Below are positions 34,970 to 43,140 of a stretch of 64,000 bases of DNA, piece by piece. The stretch is from JAKEHA01 sp964560355 (GTDB lineage Bacteria; Krumholzibacteriota; Krumholzibacteriia; WVZY01; JAKEHA01), in NCBI GenBank assembly GCA_964560355.1, contig CAZLLI010000003.1, forward strand, positions 4,396 to 68,395, read 5' to 3'. Both the position numbers and the translations under genes were made by a program. The notes beneath the pieces are model-generated. The model saw only the letters and a program-made list of their open reading frames with translations. It was not told the origin of the DNA and did no database searches. Numbering within the stretch: the first letter of the stretch is position 1; the number at the start of each line of letters is the position of its first letter.

Positions 34970-36181
34970 CTATATGTCCGACGGCCTCTCTTCCAGCGTC
35001 ACCTTGACGTCGATCAGCTTGTCCTTGCGATTGACCTTCATCATCAGCACGTCGCCCACGCCGGAGCCGAAGATGACGCGGTTGGCTTGGTAGCGCGTCG
35101 CGAGCTGGGTGCCGTTGATGGCGATGATCTGGTCGCCGACCTTCAACCCCGCCTTGGCGGCCGGGCCGCCCTCTTCGATGCTCTGCACGAGCACGCCGGT
35201 CGCGGTGGGCAGGTTGAGCGCCGCCTGCGTCTCGGCGTCGATGTCGGTGGCGGACATGCCGAGCCACACGTCGCGCACGCGGCCGTACTTCACGATCTCC
35301 TCCATGACGCGCTTGGCGCGGTTGATAGGAATCGCGAAGCCCATGCCGACGTTGGCGCCGGTGTTCGCGGAGAAGATCAGCGTGTTGATGCCGATCACCT
35401 GTCCGCGCGAATTGACCAGCGGGCCGCCGCTGTTGCCGGGGTTGATGGCGGCGTCGGTCTGGATCATGTCGTTGAAGATCTGCTGGCTCTCTTCGGTCTG
35501 CTTGATGTCGCGGTGGTTGGCGCTGATCACGCCCACCGTCACGGTAGGCTGGGTGTCGGCCAGGTTGAATCCGAACGGGCTCCCGATCGCGATGGCCCAC
35601 TCGCCGATCAAGAGGTCGTCGGAGCTGCCGAGCGGCGCGGTCGGAAAATTGTCGCCCTCGAGCTTGATGAGCGCGAGGTCGTAGCTGGGCGCGCTCCCGA
35701 CCAGCGACGCCGCGTAGGTCTTGCCGTCGGAGAGTGTCACCTGCAAGCGCTCGGCGTTCTGGATCACGTGATAGTTCGTGAACACGTAGCCGCGCTTGTC
35801 GACGATGACGCCGGAACCGAGCTCGGCGCGCGGGATCACGCGCCCCGGGTAGTAGCGGTTGAAGAAGAAGTCGTACACCGGGCGCGTGCGGCTCGTGTAC
35901 GACGCGGTGATGCTGACCACCGCGGGGGCGACGTTCTCGGTCGCGACCACGATGGCGTTGCGGCGGTCGTCGTCGAGGCTGGCGGCACCCGTGTTCGACG
36001 CCGGGTACACCGTGTTCGACGCCCCGTTGGTTTGCAGGAGCGACTGCGCGCGCCCGTCGGTGTTGCGCTGCATGAGGACGACCGCGATCACCACCAGCGC
36101 GATGGACACGCCGGTCAGACCTCCGAACACGAAGGGGAGGAATCGAATCTTGCGCGGGAGTCCGTCGTTACCGTCGTACAT
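34970..36181 (-). CDS. HtrA/DegS-like membrane-anchored serine protease with one PDZ domain
   Basis: A 403-residue trypsin-like protease for envelope quality control. A membrane anchor lies at about 14-37 (FLPFVFGGLTGVSIALVVIA). The catalytic triad is His138 (TNYHVIQ), Asp168 (SYDLALIK) and Ser251 (NPGNSGGPL). One PDZ domain covers about 305-395 (GPAAKAGLKVGDQIIAING). The single PDZ and uncleaved anchor resemble DegS, but without a visible RseA partner a DegS role is open. The first 14 bases overlap the aldolase gene. Confidence 0.93.
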   Translation of the reverse strand: MYDGNDGLPRKIRFLPFVFGGLTGVSIALVVIAVVLMQRNTDGRAQSLLQTNGASNTVYPASNTGAASLDDDRRNAIVVATENVAPAVVSITASYTSRTRPVYDFFFNRYYPGRVIPRAELGSGVIVDKRGYVFTNYHVIQNAERLQVTLSDGKTYAASLVGSAPSYDLALIKLEGDNFPTAPLGSSDDLLIGEWAIAIGSPFGFNLADTQPTVTVGVISANHRDIKQTEESQQIFNDMIQTDAAINPGNSGGPLVNSRGQVIGINTLIFSANTGANVGMGFAIPINRAKRVMEEIVKYGRVRDVWLGMSATDIDAETQAALNLPTATGVLVQSIEEGGPAAKAGLKVGDQIIAINGTQLATRYQANRVIFGSGVGDVLMMKVNRKDKLIDVKVTLEERPSDI

Positions 36182-36839
36182 TCGTCTTGCGTCGCTCCAT
36201 GACTTTCGCCCAGTCGCGGTTGAACAACTCGATGCCGATGTCGGTCAGCGGGTGTTTGAACAGCTGCTGGAAAATCTTGTACGGCATCGTCGACACGTCG
36301 GCGCCCAGGCGCGCCGCTTCCACCACGTGCATGGGGTGGCGAATGCTGGCCGCGAGCACTTGGGTCGAGAACGCGTAGCGTTCGTAGATGTCGACCAAAT
36401 CCGCCACCACTTGCATGCCGTCCATGCCGGCGTCGTCCAGGCGCCCGATGAACGGGCTGATGTAGGTCGCCCCCGCCTTGGCCGCGATCAACCCTTGGTT
36501 CGCGCTGAAGCACAGCGTGACGTTGGTCTTGATGTCGTCGGCGGAGAGCTGTTTGACCGCCTTCATGCCTTCGGGCGTCATCGGGATTTTCACGACGATG
36601 TGCTCGCTCAAGCGCGCGAACACGCGACCCTGGCGCACCATCTCGCCGCTCTCGTCGGCGACCACCTCGGCGCTCACGGGGCCGCCGACGATGTCGCAGA
36701 TCTCCTTCAAGACCGCGTGGTAGTCGTCGCCGTCCTCTTTCGCCATGAGCGACGGGTTGGTGGTCACACCGTCCAGCACGCCGAGCGCGGCCGCCTCGCG
36801 GATCTCGTCGATGTTCGCCGTATCGAGAAAGAATTTCAT
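36168..36839 (-). CDS. Fructose-6-phosphate aldolase/transaldolase-like protein
   Basis: A 223-residue member of the short transaldolase family (FSA/TalC type). It begins MKFFLDTANIDEIREA, with GVTTNPSLMAK and the Schiff-base lysine Lys84 in HIVVKIPMTPEG; SPFIGRLDD and STMPYKIFQQLFKHPLTD are family stretches. It may serve as the transaldolase of the pentose phosphate pathway or cleave fructose 6-phosphate; sequence alone does not decide. First gene of the unit with htrA and purB. Confidence 0.92.
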   Translation of the reverse strand: MKFFLDTANIDEIREAAALGVLDGVTTNPSLMAKEDGDDYHAVLKEICDIVGGPVSAEVVADESGEMVRQGRVFARLSEHIVVKIPMTPEGMKAVKQLSADDIKTNVTLCFSANQGLIAAKAGATYISPFIGRLDDAGMDGMQVVADLVDIYERYAFSTQVLAASIRHPMHVVEAARLGADVSTMPYKIFQQLFKHPLTDIGIELFNRDWAKVMERRKTNVRR

Positions 36840-36885
36840 GCCGGTCGGTCCTTTCGTCGGGTCTCCGCCACGGGGTTAGGCCCCC

Positions 36886-36891
36886 ATAGTA
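36886..36891 (-). promoter_or_regulatory. Extended -10 element upstream of the aldolase gene
   Basis: Minus strand TGA-TACTAT with TACTAT at 36891-36886, in the 59-base gap after truA. No good -35 hexamer. Leader about 40 bases to ATG 36839. Confidence 0.42.
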
Positions 36892-36898
36892 TCACGGC

Positions 36899-37657
36899 TT
36901 ACCCGGGCCCGGAAGCTCCGGCGCCGGGTCCGTCGTAGCGGACGCGCACCAGCATGAGCCCGTGCGCGGCCGCGGTCGGACCGGCCTCCCGGCGGTCCTT
37001 TTTACGCAGCGCCTCGCCCACTCGTTCCGGCTCGATGCGCCCCCGCCCCACCTCCATCAGGGTTCCCGCCACCACCCGGACCATGTGATGGAGGAAGCGC
37101 GTCGCCTCCACCTCGATCGTGACCTGGGCGCCGTCGCGCGCCACCGCGAGGTCGAGCACGCGGCACACCTTGGGTTTGTCGTTGCCGACGGGCGTGAAGC
37201 TGGTGAAGTCGTGCTCGCCGACGAGGTGCCGCGCCGCGGCCGACATGCGATCGACGTCGAGCGCGTGGTGCGAATGGAACGCGTAACGGCGGAAGAGTGC
37301 GGTCGGCGCTTCGGTGATGCGATAGAGATAGCGACGCGAGCGCGCGGAAAAGCGGGCGTGGAAGTCGTCGGGGGCGTCTTCGGCGCTCACCACCACCAGG
37401 TCGACGGGCAGGCAGCCGTTGAGCGCGAGCGAGAGCCGCGATGTCGCGAGGTCCGACTCGGTCCGAAAATTCGCGACGTATCCGCGCGCGTGGACTCCCG
37501 CGTCGGTGCGCGCGCACCCGAACGTGTCCGCCGCGTGGCGGCACACGGTCTGGATCGCGGCCTCCAGGGTCCCTTGCACCGTGCGCTGGCCGGGCTGCTT
37601 CTGCCAGCCCTGGAAGTCGGTGCCGTCGTACTCGAGGTTGAGGCGAATGTTGCGCAT
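36899..37657 (-). CDS. truA: tRNA pseudouridine(38-40) synthase
   Basis: A 252-residue TruA that converts uridines 38-40 of the anticodon arm to pseudouridine. It begins with IRLNLEYDGTDFQGWQKQP and has catalytic Asp52 in GCARTDAGVHARG; YLYRI and FLHHMVRVVAGTL are family stretches. It starts three bases after the ecfT stop, the two being co-transcribed; truA next to ecfT is common in many bacteria. Confidence 0.96.
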   Translation of the reverse strand: MRNIRLNLEYDGTDFQGWQKQPGQRTVQGTLEAAIQTVCRHAADTFGCARTDAGVHARGYVANFRTESDLATSRLSLALNGCLPVDLVVVSAEDAPDDFHARFSARSRRYLYRITEAPTALFRRYAFHSHHALDVDRMSAAARHLVGEHDFTSFTPVGNDKPKVCRVLDLAVARDGAQVTIEVEATRFLHHMVRVVAGTLMEVGRGRIEPERVGEALRKKDRREAGPTAAAHGLMLVRVRYDGPGAGASGPG

Positions 37658-37660
37658 GCG

Positions 37661-38413
37661 TTATCGCGACGCGAGCCACACCACGACGCCGGTCGCGAGT
37701 AGGAGCAGGACGTCGGCGGGTCGAAGCCGGGGCGCGTCGATGGTGCGCACCAGGCGCTCGCGAATGCCGCGCAGCTCGACCGTCTTCGCGAGCTCGCCCG
37801 AGCGATGGATCGCCGACACCAGGAGCGGCACCATCCACGCGCGCGCGGTGTGCGCGCGCCGCCACGGCCCGCCCGCGAAGTCGCCGCCGCGAAATGCCTG
37901 CGCTACGCGGATGCGGTGGAACTCGTCGGCGCAAAGCGGCACGAAGCCCATCGACAGGAACACGGACAGCGCGACGTCGGTGGCGACGCGGCGCGAGACG
38001 CGGCGCAGGACGTCGTACGCGCCGCGCGCCATCGACTCGGGCGCGGCGCTGGCGAGAAACGCCGCCACCGCCGTCAGCATGACGGCGAGTCGGAGCGCGA
38101 AGAAGACCCCGCTCGCGAGGCCTTCGCGCGAGACGATGCGGCGGCCGGCGACCGCGACGAGCGCTTCGCCCGGCACCAGCACCGCGTTCAGGACCACGAT
38201 CACGAGCGCGAACGGCAACACGCGCGCGAGCGTGCGCGACGTCGAGCGCGCGTTCCCCGTCGTCCACGCGTGCCACGCGCACGCGAACGCGAGCGCCGCC
38301 AGCATGGCGCGCGCGTCGCCGATGGTGACGAGCGACGCCGCCACCAGCGCGGCGCTCGCCACGAAGGCGGCGCGCGGGTCGCGGGGACGAAAGCGGGATG
38401 CGGCGTGGTCCAT
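37661..38413 (-). CDS. ecfT: Energy-coupling factor transporter transmembrane protein EcfT (CbiQ family)
   Basis: A 250-residue membrane protein of the EcfT/CbiQ family, the scaffold of ECF vitamin and metal importers. ATG 38413 is the start; the frame upstream is only antisense. About five membrane segments are visible, followed by the coupling-helix part RVAQAFRGGDFAGGP, PLLVSAIHRSGELAKTVELRG, the Ala-Arg-Gly-type signature region. No EcfA ATPases or S component are in the window, so they must be elsewhere. Together with truA it forms a short operon. Confidence 0.85.
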   Translation of the reverse strand: MDHAASRFRPRDPRAAFVASAALVAASLVTIGDARAMLAALAFACAWHAWTTGNARSTSRTLARVLPFALVIVVLNAVLVPGEALVAVAGRRIVSREGLASGVFFALRLAVMLTAVAAFLASAAPESMARGAYDVLRRVSRRVATDVALSVFLSMGFVPLCADEFHRIRVAQAFRGGDFAGGPWRRAHTARAWMVPLLVSAIHRSGELAKTVELRGIRERLVRTIDAPRLRPADVLLLLATGVVVWLASR

Positions 38414-38500
38414 GCCCGGAGGATACCCGGCCCGTCGCGCCCGCACAACCGGCCGCCGCCTCCACATTGAACGTTGACACGCTGCGCCCGCGGTGGAAGC

Positions 38501-40495
38501 ATGGCGCCCATGACGACACACCGGAGATTCGGGATGGTTCTCGGAACGGCATTCGCTCTCCTGTCCGCCGCGCACGCGCACGCCGCGAGCCGCTACGCGC
38601 CGCTCATGGCGTCGACGGCGGGACAAGATTCGCTGCGCAACCTCGCCTTGTGGGAGGACCAGCGCGTGACCGGCGACGGCAAGATCTTCGACTACCTGAA
38701 GCAAGGCAGTCCGCTGGTGCGCCGGCGCGCGGCGGAGGCGCTGGGCCGCATGCAGGACCCGAGCGACGCCGCCGCTCTCATCCCGCTGCTCAAGGAGAAG
38801 AACGAAGACGTGCGCCGCGAAGTCATCTTCGCGCTGGGCCAGATCGGCAACCGCGACGCGGTGACGCCGCTCTCCACCGCGCGCGCGGGCTCGCTCCCCG
38901 ACGACCTCGTGCTCATCGCGGAGGCACTCGGCAAGCTCGGCGGCGACGAAGCCATCGTCGCGCTCGACGAGCTCCAGCGCGACTTCTCCACCCAAGTGCG
39001 CGCGAGCGCCGCGCTCGCGCTCTCGCGCCAGAAGGACCCCAACGCGGCCAACGCGCTCCTGCTCGCGGTCCACGACCCCGACCCCGCGGTGGTGTGGCGC
39101 GCGGTCTACGCGCTCGAGAAGCAGGAGCCGATGCCGCGCTCGTGCACCGCGGTGATGCCGTTCCTCGACCACAGCGACCCCTTGGTGCGCGCGTACGCGG
39201 CGCGTACGCTGGGCAAGCTCAATTGCAAGCAGGCCGGCCCCGGCATCGCGAAGCTGCTCGACGACGCCGACCTGCGCGTCGCCGTCAACGCCGCGCGCGC
39301 GCTCGGCGACTTGAAGGACAAGGACGCGGTGAAGTCGCTCGCGGCGGTGGTGACGGGCAACAAGTCGCACCAGGTGCGCGCGGCCGCCGCGGAGGCGCTC
39401 GGCAAGATCAAGGAGAAGGACGGCAAGGACGCGCTCGCGCAGGGCATCCTCGACCCCAGCACGATGGTGCGCCTGCAGTCGATCCACGCGCTCGCGGAAG
39501 TCCTCGGCGACAAGAGCGAGATGTTCTGCGACCAGATGCGCCGCGACGGCCAGCGCCTCGTGCGCGCGGAAGCAATTCGCAGCTACGGCGTCGCCAATTT
39601 GACCAAGCGCGCGGCGGAAATCGGCGAGATCGCGAAGGGCGACAAGGATCCCATGATGCGCGCGGCCGCGGTCGAAGCGCTGGGCCTCATGAAAGACGGC
39701 GTCGTGCTGCCGATGCTGCCGCCCGCGCTGCGCGACCCCGACTTCACCGTCGCCGCCACCGCCGCCACCGCGATCGGCGAGCAGAAGGACAAGACGGCGG
39801 TGCGCGCGCTCATGGACGCCTACGGCGCGCACCAAGAGCGCGAATGGGTCGACGTCCAGCTCGAAGTGGTGCGCGTGCTCGGCGAGCTCGGCGCGGTCGA
39901 AGCGCAGCCGCTCCTCATGGAAGCAACCTCCCACCAAGACGTGCGCGTGCGCGTGGCCGCGGTCGACGCGCTCAAGAAGCTCGGCCTCACGGCACCCGAA
40001 TTACCGTCGGAGCGCTCGCTCCACGAAGCGTCGTTCGACCGCACGCGCAAGAAAGCGCTGGCGCCGCCGTCGGGCGTGCGCCACGCCGTCATCTTGAACC
40101 GCTACGGCCCCATCGAGGTCGAGCTGTTCGGCGACGACGCCATCCAGACCGTCGCGAACTTCATCAACCTCGCGAAATCCGGCTTCTACAAGAAGCTCAC
40201 GCTGCACCGCGTAGTGCCGAACTTCGTCGTGCAAGGCGGCGACCCGCGCGGCGACGGCTGGGGCGACGCCGGCTACACGGTGCCGGCCGAGGTCTCGCGC
40301 TACCACTACGACGAAGGCTATCTCGGGATCGCGGACAGCGGGAAGGACACCGGCAGCTGCCAGTGGTTCATCACCATGTCGCCGCAGCGCCACCTCGACG
40401 GGCGCTACACGATCTTCGGGCGGGTGACGAAGGGGATGGAGAACGTGTGGAAGATCGACCAGGGCGACCAGTTCGACGTGAAGATCTTGGACTGA
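38501..40495 (+). CDS. Exported HEAT-repeat protein fused to a cyclophilin-type peptidyl-prolyl isomerase
   Basis: A 664-residue exported protein. A signal peptide (GMVLGTAFALLSAAHAHA) is followed from about 40 to 510 by at least ten HEAT/PBS-lyase-type helical repeats (RRRAAEALGRMQDPSDA, RASAALALSRQKDPNAA and so on). The last 140 residues are a cyclophilin domain with LHRVVPNFVVQGGDP, GSCQWFIT and LDGRYTIFGRV, keeping the catalytic Arg and Phe. The repeats should bind other proteins and the isomerase act on exported clients. ATG 38501 has GTGGAAG before it; ATG 38510 is an alternative. Its stop codon lies at the edge of a long inverted repeat. Confidence 0.9.
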   Translation: MAPMTTHRRFGMVLGTAFALLSAAHAHAASRYAPLMASTAGQDSLRNLALWEDQRVTGDGKIFDYLKQGSPLVRRRAAEALGRMQDPSDAAALIPLLKEKNEDVRREVIFALGQIGNRDAVTPLSTARAGSLPDDLVLIAEALGKLGGDEAIVALDELQRDFSTQVRASAALALSRQKDPNAANALLLAVHDPDPAVVWRAVYALEKQEPMPRSCTAVMPFLDHSDPLVRAYAARTLGKLNCKQAGPGIAKLLDDADLRVAVNAARALGDLKDKDAVKSLAAVVTGNKSHQVRAAAAEALGKIKEKDGKDALAQGILDPSTMVRLQSIHALAEVLGDKSEMFCDQMRRDGQRLVRAEAIRSYGVANLTKRAAEIGEIAKGDKDPMMRAAAVEALGLMKDGVVLPMLPPALRDPDFTVAATAATAIGEQKDKTAVRALMDAYGAHQEREWVDVQLEVVRVLGELGAVEAQPLLMEATSHQDVRVRVAAVDALKKLGLTAPELPSERSLHEASFDRTRKKALAPPSGVRHAVILNRYGPIEVELFGDDAIQTVANFINLAKSGFYKKLTLHRVVPNFVVQGGDPRGDGWGDAGYTVPAEVSRYHYDEGYLGIADSGKDTGSCQWFITMSPQRHLDGRYTIFGRVTKGMENVWKIDQGDQFDVKILD

Positions 40496-40597
40496 ACGGC
40501 GAGCGTCGAGGGTTCCCGAAGCGAACTTCCGCAGCGCGATACCAAATGTCTCGCGCGAGGACCTGAGAGCGGAGGGAAGCCTCGACGCTCGCCGTTC
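40494..40597. repeat. 104-base imperfect palindrome with 18-bp perfect arms between convergent genes
   Basis: The 18-base arms 40494-40511 and 40580-40597 are exact inverted copies (beginning GAACGGCGAGC and ending GCTCGCCGTTC). After one mismatch the stem goes on with TTCCC/GGGAA, and an inner GCGCGA/TCGCGC pair lies near the centre. It spans the gap between the HEAT-cyclophilin stop and the NUDIX stop. It may be a two-way terminator or a small palindromic (MITE/REP-like) element; no target duplication was seen. Confidence 0.72.
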
Positions 40598-40601
40598 GCC
40601 T

Positions 40602-41105
40602 CTAGGAACTCATCCGCCGCAAGTCTTCCAGCGCCTGCTCGTGCGCTTTGAAGGCGATGCCGTTCGGCGTCTTGTCGAGCGGAAAGAAGCGGGCGTCGGT
40701 GGCGTCGTCGCCCGCGCGCAGCTCGCCGCCTACGCGGCGCGCGCGGTATAAGAGCAGCACGACGCGCACGCGCGGGTCGTCCATCGCCATGTAAGCGCCG
40801 AACAATCCCTCCAATTCCACGTCGAGGTTGGTTTCTTCCTTGGTCTCGCGAATCGCGCAGTCGGCGACGTGCTCGTCGTACTCGACGAAGCCCGCCGGGA
40901 GCGTCCACATGCCGATGCGCGGCTCGAATTTGCGCTGCACGAGCAGCACGCGCCCGGCTTCGACCAGCACCACGCCCGCGGCGGGCGCGGGGTTGCGGTA
41001 GGCGACGAAGCCGCAGCGGTCGCACACCGCGCGCACGCGGTCGTCGACCTTGCGCGGCGTCATGGGTCCGCCGCAGCGCGCACAAAAGCGGGCGTCGTCG
41101 CTCAT
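40602..41105 (-). CDS. NUDIX hydrolase with zinc ribbon
   Basis: A 167-residue NUDIX pyrophosphatase. The N-terminus has a four-cysteine zinc ribbon (FCARCGG, then VCDRCGFV); the NUDIX box is GFVEYDEHVADCAIRE followed by TKEETNLDV, with the REXXEE core. This arrangement resembles ADP-ribose or NADH-type NUDIX enzymes. The start ATG 41105 overlaps the stop of the preceding lipoprotein gene by four bases. Substrate not known. Confidence 0.9.
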   Translation of the reverse strand: MSDDARFCARCGGPMTPRKVDDRVRAVCDRCGFVAYRNPAPAAGVVLVEAGRVLLVQRKFEPRIGMWTLPAGFVEYDEHVADCAIRETKEETNLDVELEGLFGAYMAMDDPRVRVVLLLYRARRVGGELRAGDDATDARFFPLDKTPNGIAFKAHEQALEDLRRMSS

Positions 41106-42373
41106 CCCTGCTTGGCCCGCAGCGTCTCGCGGTTGCGCCACGCGGTCTCGATCTCGGCGAGCGGAATCCCGTACACCTTGTTGGTGGCGAGCGCGACGGC
41201 ATCGTACGAGTTCATGCCGTTGATGGCCGCGTAGTAGTCCATCAGCTTCTGGGTCCCGAAGCGGTCGACCAGGAAGCCGATGAACGACGCCGCGCACGGC
41301 ATCGAGATTTGGGGCTCGAGCGACATGAACAAGTTGTAGTCGAGCAGGTTGCGAAGCGGCGGAAACGCGTTCGCCTTGATCAGCTTGCGCATGGCGTCTT
41401 CCACCGGCACGCCGTCGATGTCGTCTTGCAGCCAGAACACGGTGCCCTCGGCGAGCGCGCGCGGCGGCCGCCCGATGGGGTCGGTCATGAAGTGGATGAT
41501 CTCGTGGTTGTCGTTGGCGTTGATCGAGTGGAACTCGCGGTCGTCCCAGCTCACGTACTGGTAGCCCTTCAAGCTCAGCATCTTCTTGATGGTGGTGGTG
41601 TCGGGATAGAAATAGTAGTTCACCACGACGTCGCTGGTGATGCCGAGCTTCTTCGCGAAATAGTCGAACAGCTGCTGCTGCGAGGCCTGCGAACCCTCCG
41701 GCATGGGATGGCCGGGCAGCCAGTGGAACACGAAGTTCTTGGTGGTGGCGGTATCCCAATCGACCGGCTCCGGAACTTCGAGCGAGACGTGGTCGAACCA
41801 CGCCTGCCCCGTCATGCCGAGCACGCACGAAACTTTGACGAAGCGCGTGCCGCGCGGGAGGCGGAAGGTGACGTTCTCTTCGCCCCACAGGCGCGACCCC
41901 ACCACCGGGCGCGTGCGCTTGTCGGACACGCGCATTTCCTGGAAGCGGTGGTGATCCTGGTCGAAGAACGTCAATAGGAAGTTGCAGTGCGCGAACTGGT
42001 CGGGCGTCGACATGTCGACGTTGTCGGCCTGGATCCACCCGCGCAGGCGCACGTGGGTGGCGTCCTTGACCTCGATTTCTTGTGACAGACGGAAGAAGCG
42101 CTTGGTGTTGGGGTCGGCTTGGAAAAACCACGAGCGCTCGCCGTCTTCCTTCACTTGCTCGTCGACGCCGTAGCGCGCGGCGAAGGCGTCTTCGGGGCCG
42201 CGGAAGTTCTCGATCGACCAGCCGCGCGGAACGCCGTCGCGACCCATTTCTTCGAACGACCCGTTGACGAGCAGGTTGGTGTCGTAGCGGGCTTTCTTTT
42301 CTCCGCACGACGACAGCATCGACGCCGTCGCCAGCACCACCACCGCCGCGAATCCGAAACCGCGCACCCTCAT
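41102..42373 (-). CDS. Lipoprotein with carbohydrate-binding-like domain and HExxH peptidase-like domain
   Basis: A 423-residue predicted lipoprotein (lipobox LSSC, Cys23). Residues 30-200 look like a jelly-roll carbohydrate-binding domain (NLLVNGSFEEMGRDGVPRGW through AWFDHVSLEVPEP). The C-terminal part carries a gluzincin-like zinc motif: His290-Glu-Ile-Ile-His294 and Glu309 in ALAEGTVFW. A surface or periplasmic metallopeptidase is likely, target unknown. Start ATG 42373 has GAGGAG before it; ATG 42385, which overlaps the upstream stop as ATGA, would add four residues. Confidence 0.75.
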   Translation of the reverse strand: MRVRGFGFAAVVVLATASMLSSCGEKKARYDTNLLVNGSFEEMGRDGVPRGWSIENFRGPEDAFAARYGVDEQVKEDGERSWFFQADPNTKRFFRLSQEIEVKDATHVRLRGWIQADNVDMSTPDQFAHCNFLLTFFDQDHHRFQEMRVSDKRTRPVVGSRLWGEENVTFRLPRGTRFVKVSCVLGMTGQAWFDHVSLEVPEPVDWDTATTKNFVFHWLPGHPMPEGSQASQQQLFDYFAKKLGITSDVVVNYYFYPDTTTIKKMLSLKGYQYVSWDDREFHSINANDNHEIIHFMTDPIGRPPRALAEGTVFWLQDDIDGVPVEDAMRKLIKANAFPPLRNLLDYNLFMSLEPQISMPCAASFIGFLVDRFGTQKLMDYYAAINGMNSYDAVALATNKVYGIPLAEIETAWRNRETLRAKQG

Positions 42374-42381
42374 GCGTCTCC

Positions 42382-43140
42382 TCATTTCTTCGCCGTCTCC
42401 TCCGACCACTCGTCGAGCCGGTACTCCATGAGATTCTGTTCCACTTTGACGATGCGCTTCTTGGCGTCGACATAGAGCGTCGCCGGACCCAAGCGCTCGC
42501 GCTCCGCCTTGTACACCGTCACCTTGGTCTTCTTGCCCAGCACCGGGATGGTGGTTTCGCCGGCGACGTACATTTCGCCCGTGTCGATCGCGCCCGACGA
42601 CGGGTCGAGCCACTGGATGCGCTGGCGCCCGTCGTTCTTGGGGTCCATCCAAAATAGAATCTGGTACCACGGATACACCATGCCGACTTCCTGGATGGCG
42701 ACGCCGGCGGGCACCACGACGCGCCGCACGTCCTTGGAACCGCGCAGCTCGCTCCCCAGCACCGCCACGTTGGCGTACATGTCGGCGGTGATGGTGTGCT
42801 CGATGACGTCGTCCGACTGGGTGATGGTCTTCTCGGCGCGGTACGAGCGCGGGAAGTACGACTCCTCTTCGAGCACCAGCGCGCTCTTGACCGTCATGGT
42901 GACGGCGGGGTTGATGACCTGGTTCTCCGCCTCGAAGCGAATCGTATTGTCGTCGAAGGTGCGGCGCGTCGTCGACTCGTGCCCGACGTCCTGGCCTTCC
43001 TGCACCATGGTGTATTTCGCGCGCGCGGTGGCGATCACCTTCGCTTCTTTGCTCGCGTGCATGGGCGGCGCGGCGAACGCCGGCGCCGCCGCGAGCAGGA
43101 GGACGGCCGCGTACGCGCTACGAGAGGTGTTCGGCGACAT
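42382..43140 (-). CDS. Exported hypothetical protein
   Basis: A 252-residue protein with a signal peptide (AYAAVLLLAAAPAFAAPP) and no domain I recognise. It is rich in beta-strand-like alternation (NTIRFEAENQVINPAVTMTVKS, EKTITQSDDVIEHTITADM), reminiscent of periplasmic proteins that bind hydrophobic ligands, but that is only an impression. Its start overlaps the AlaX-like gene by 23 bases and its stop meets the next lipoprotein gene, so the three are one transcript. It may work with the lipoprotein peptidase. Confidence 0.72.
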   Translation of the reverse strand: MSPNTSRSAYAAVLLLAAAPAFAAPPMHASKEAKVIATARAKYTMVQEGQDVGHESTTRRTFDDNTIRFEAENQVINPAVTMTVKSALVLEEESYFPRSYRAEKTITQSDDVIEHTITADMYANVAVLGSELRGSKDVRRVVVPAGVAIQEVGMVYPWYQILFWMDPKNDGRQRIQWLDPSSGAIDTGEMYVAGETTIPVLGKKTKVTVYKAERERLGPATLYVDAKKRIVKVEQNLMEYRLDEWSEETAKK

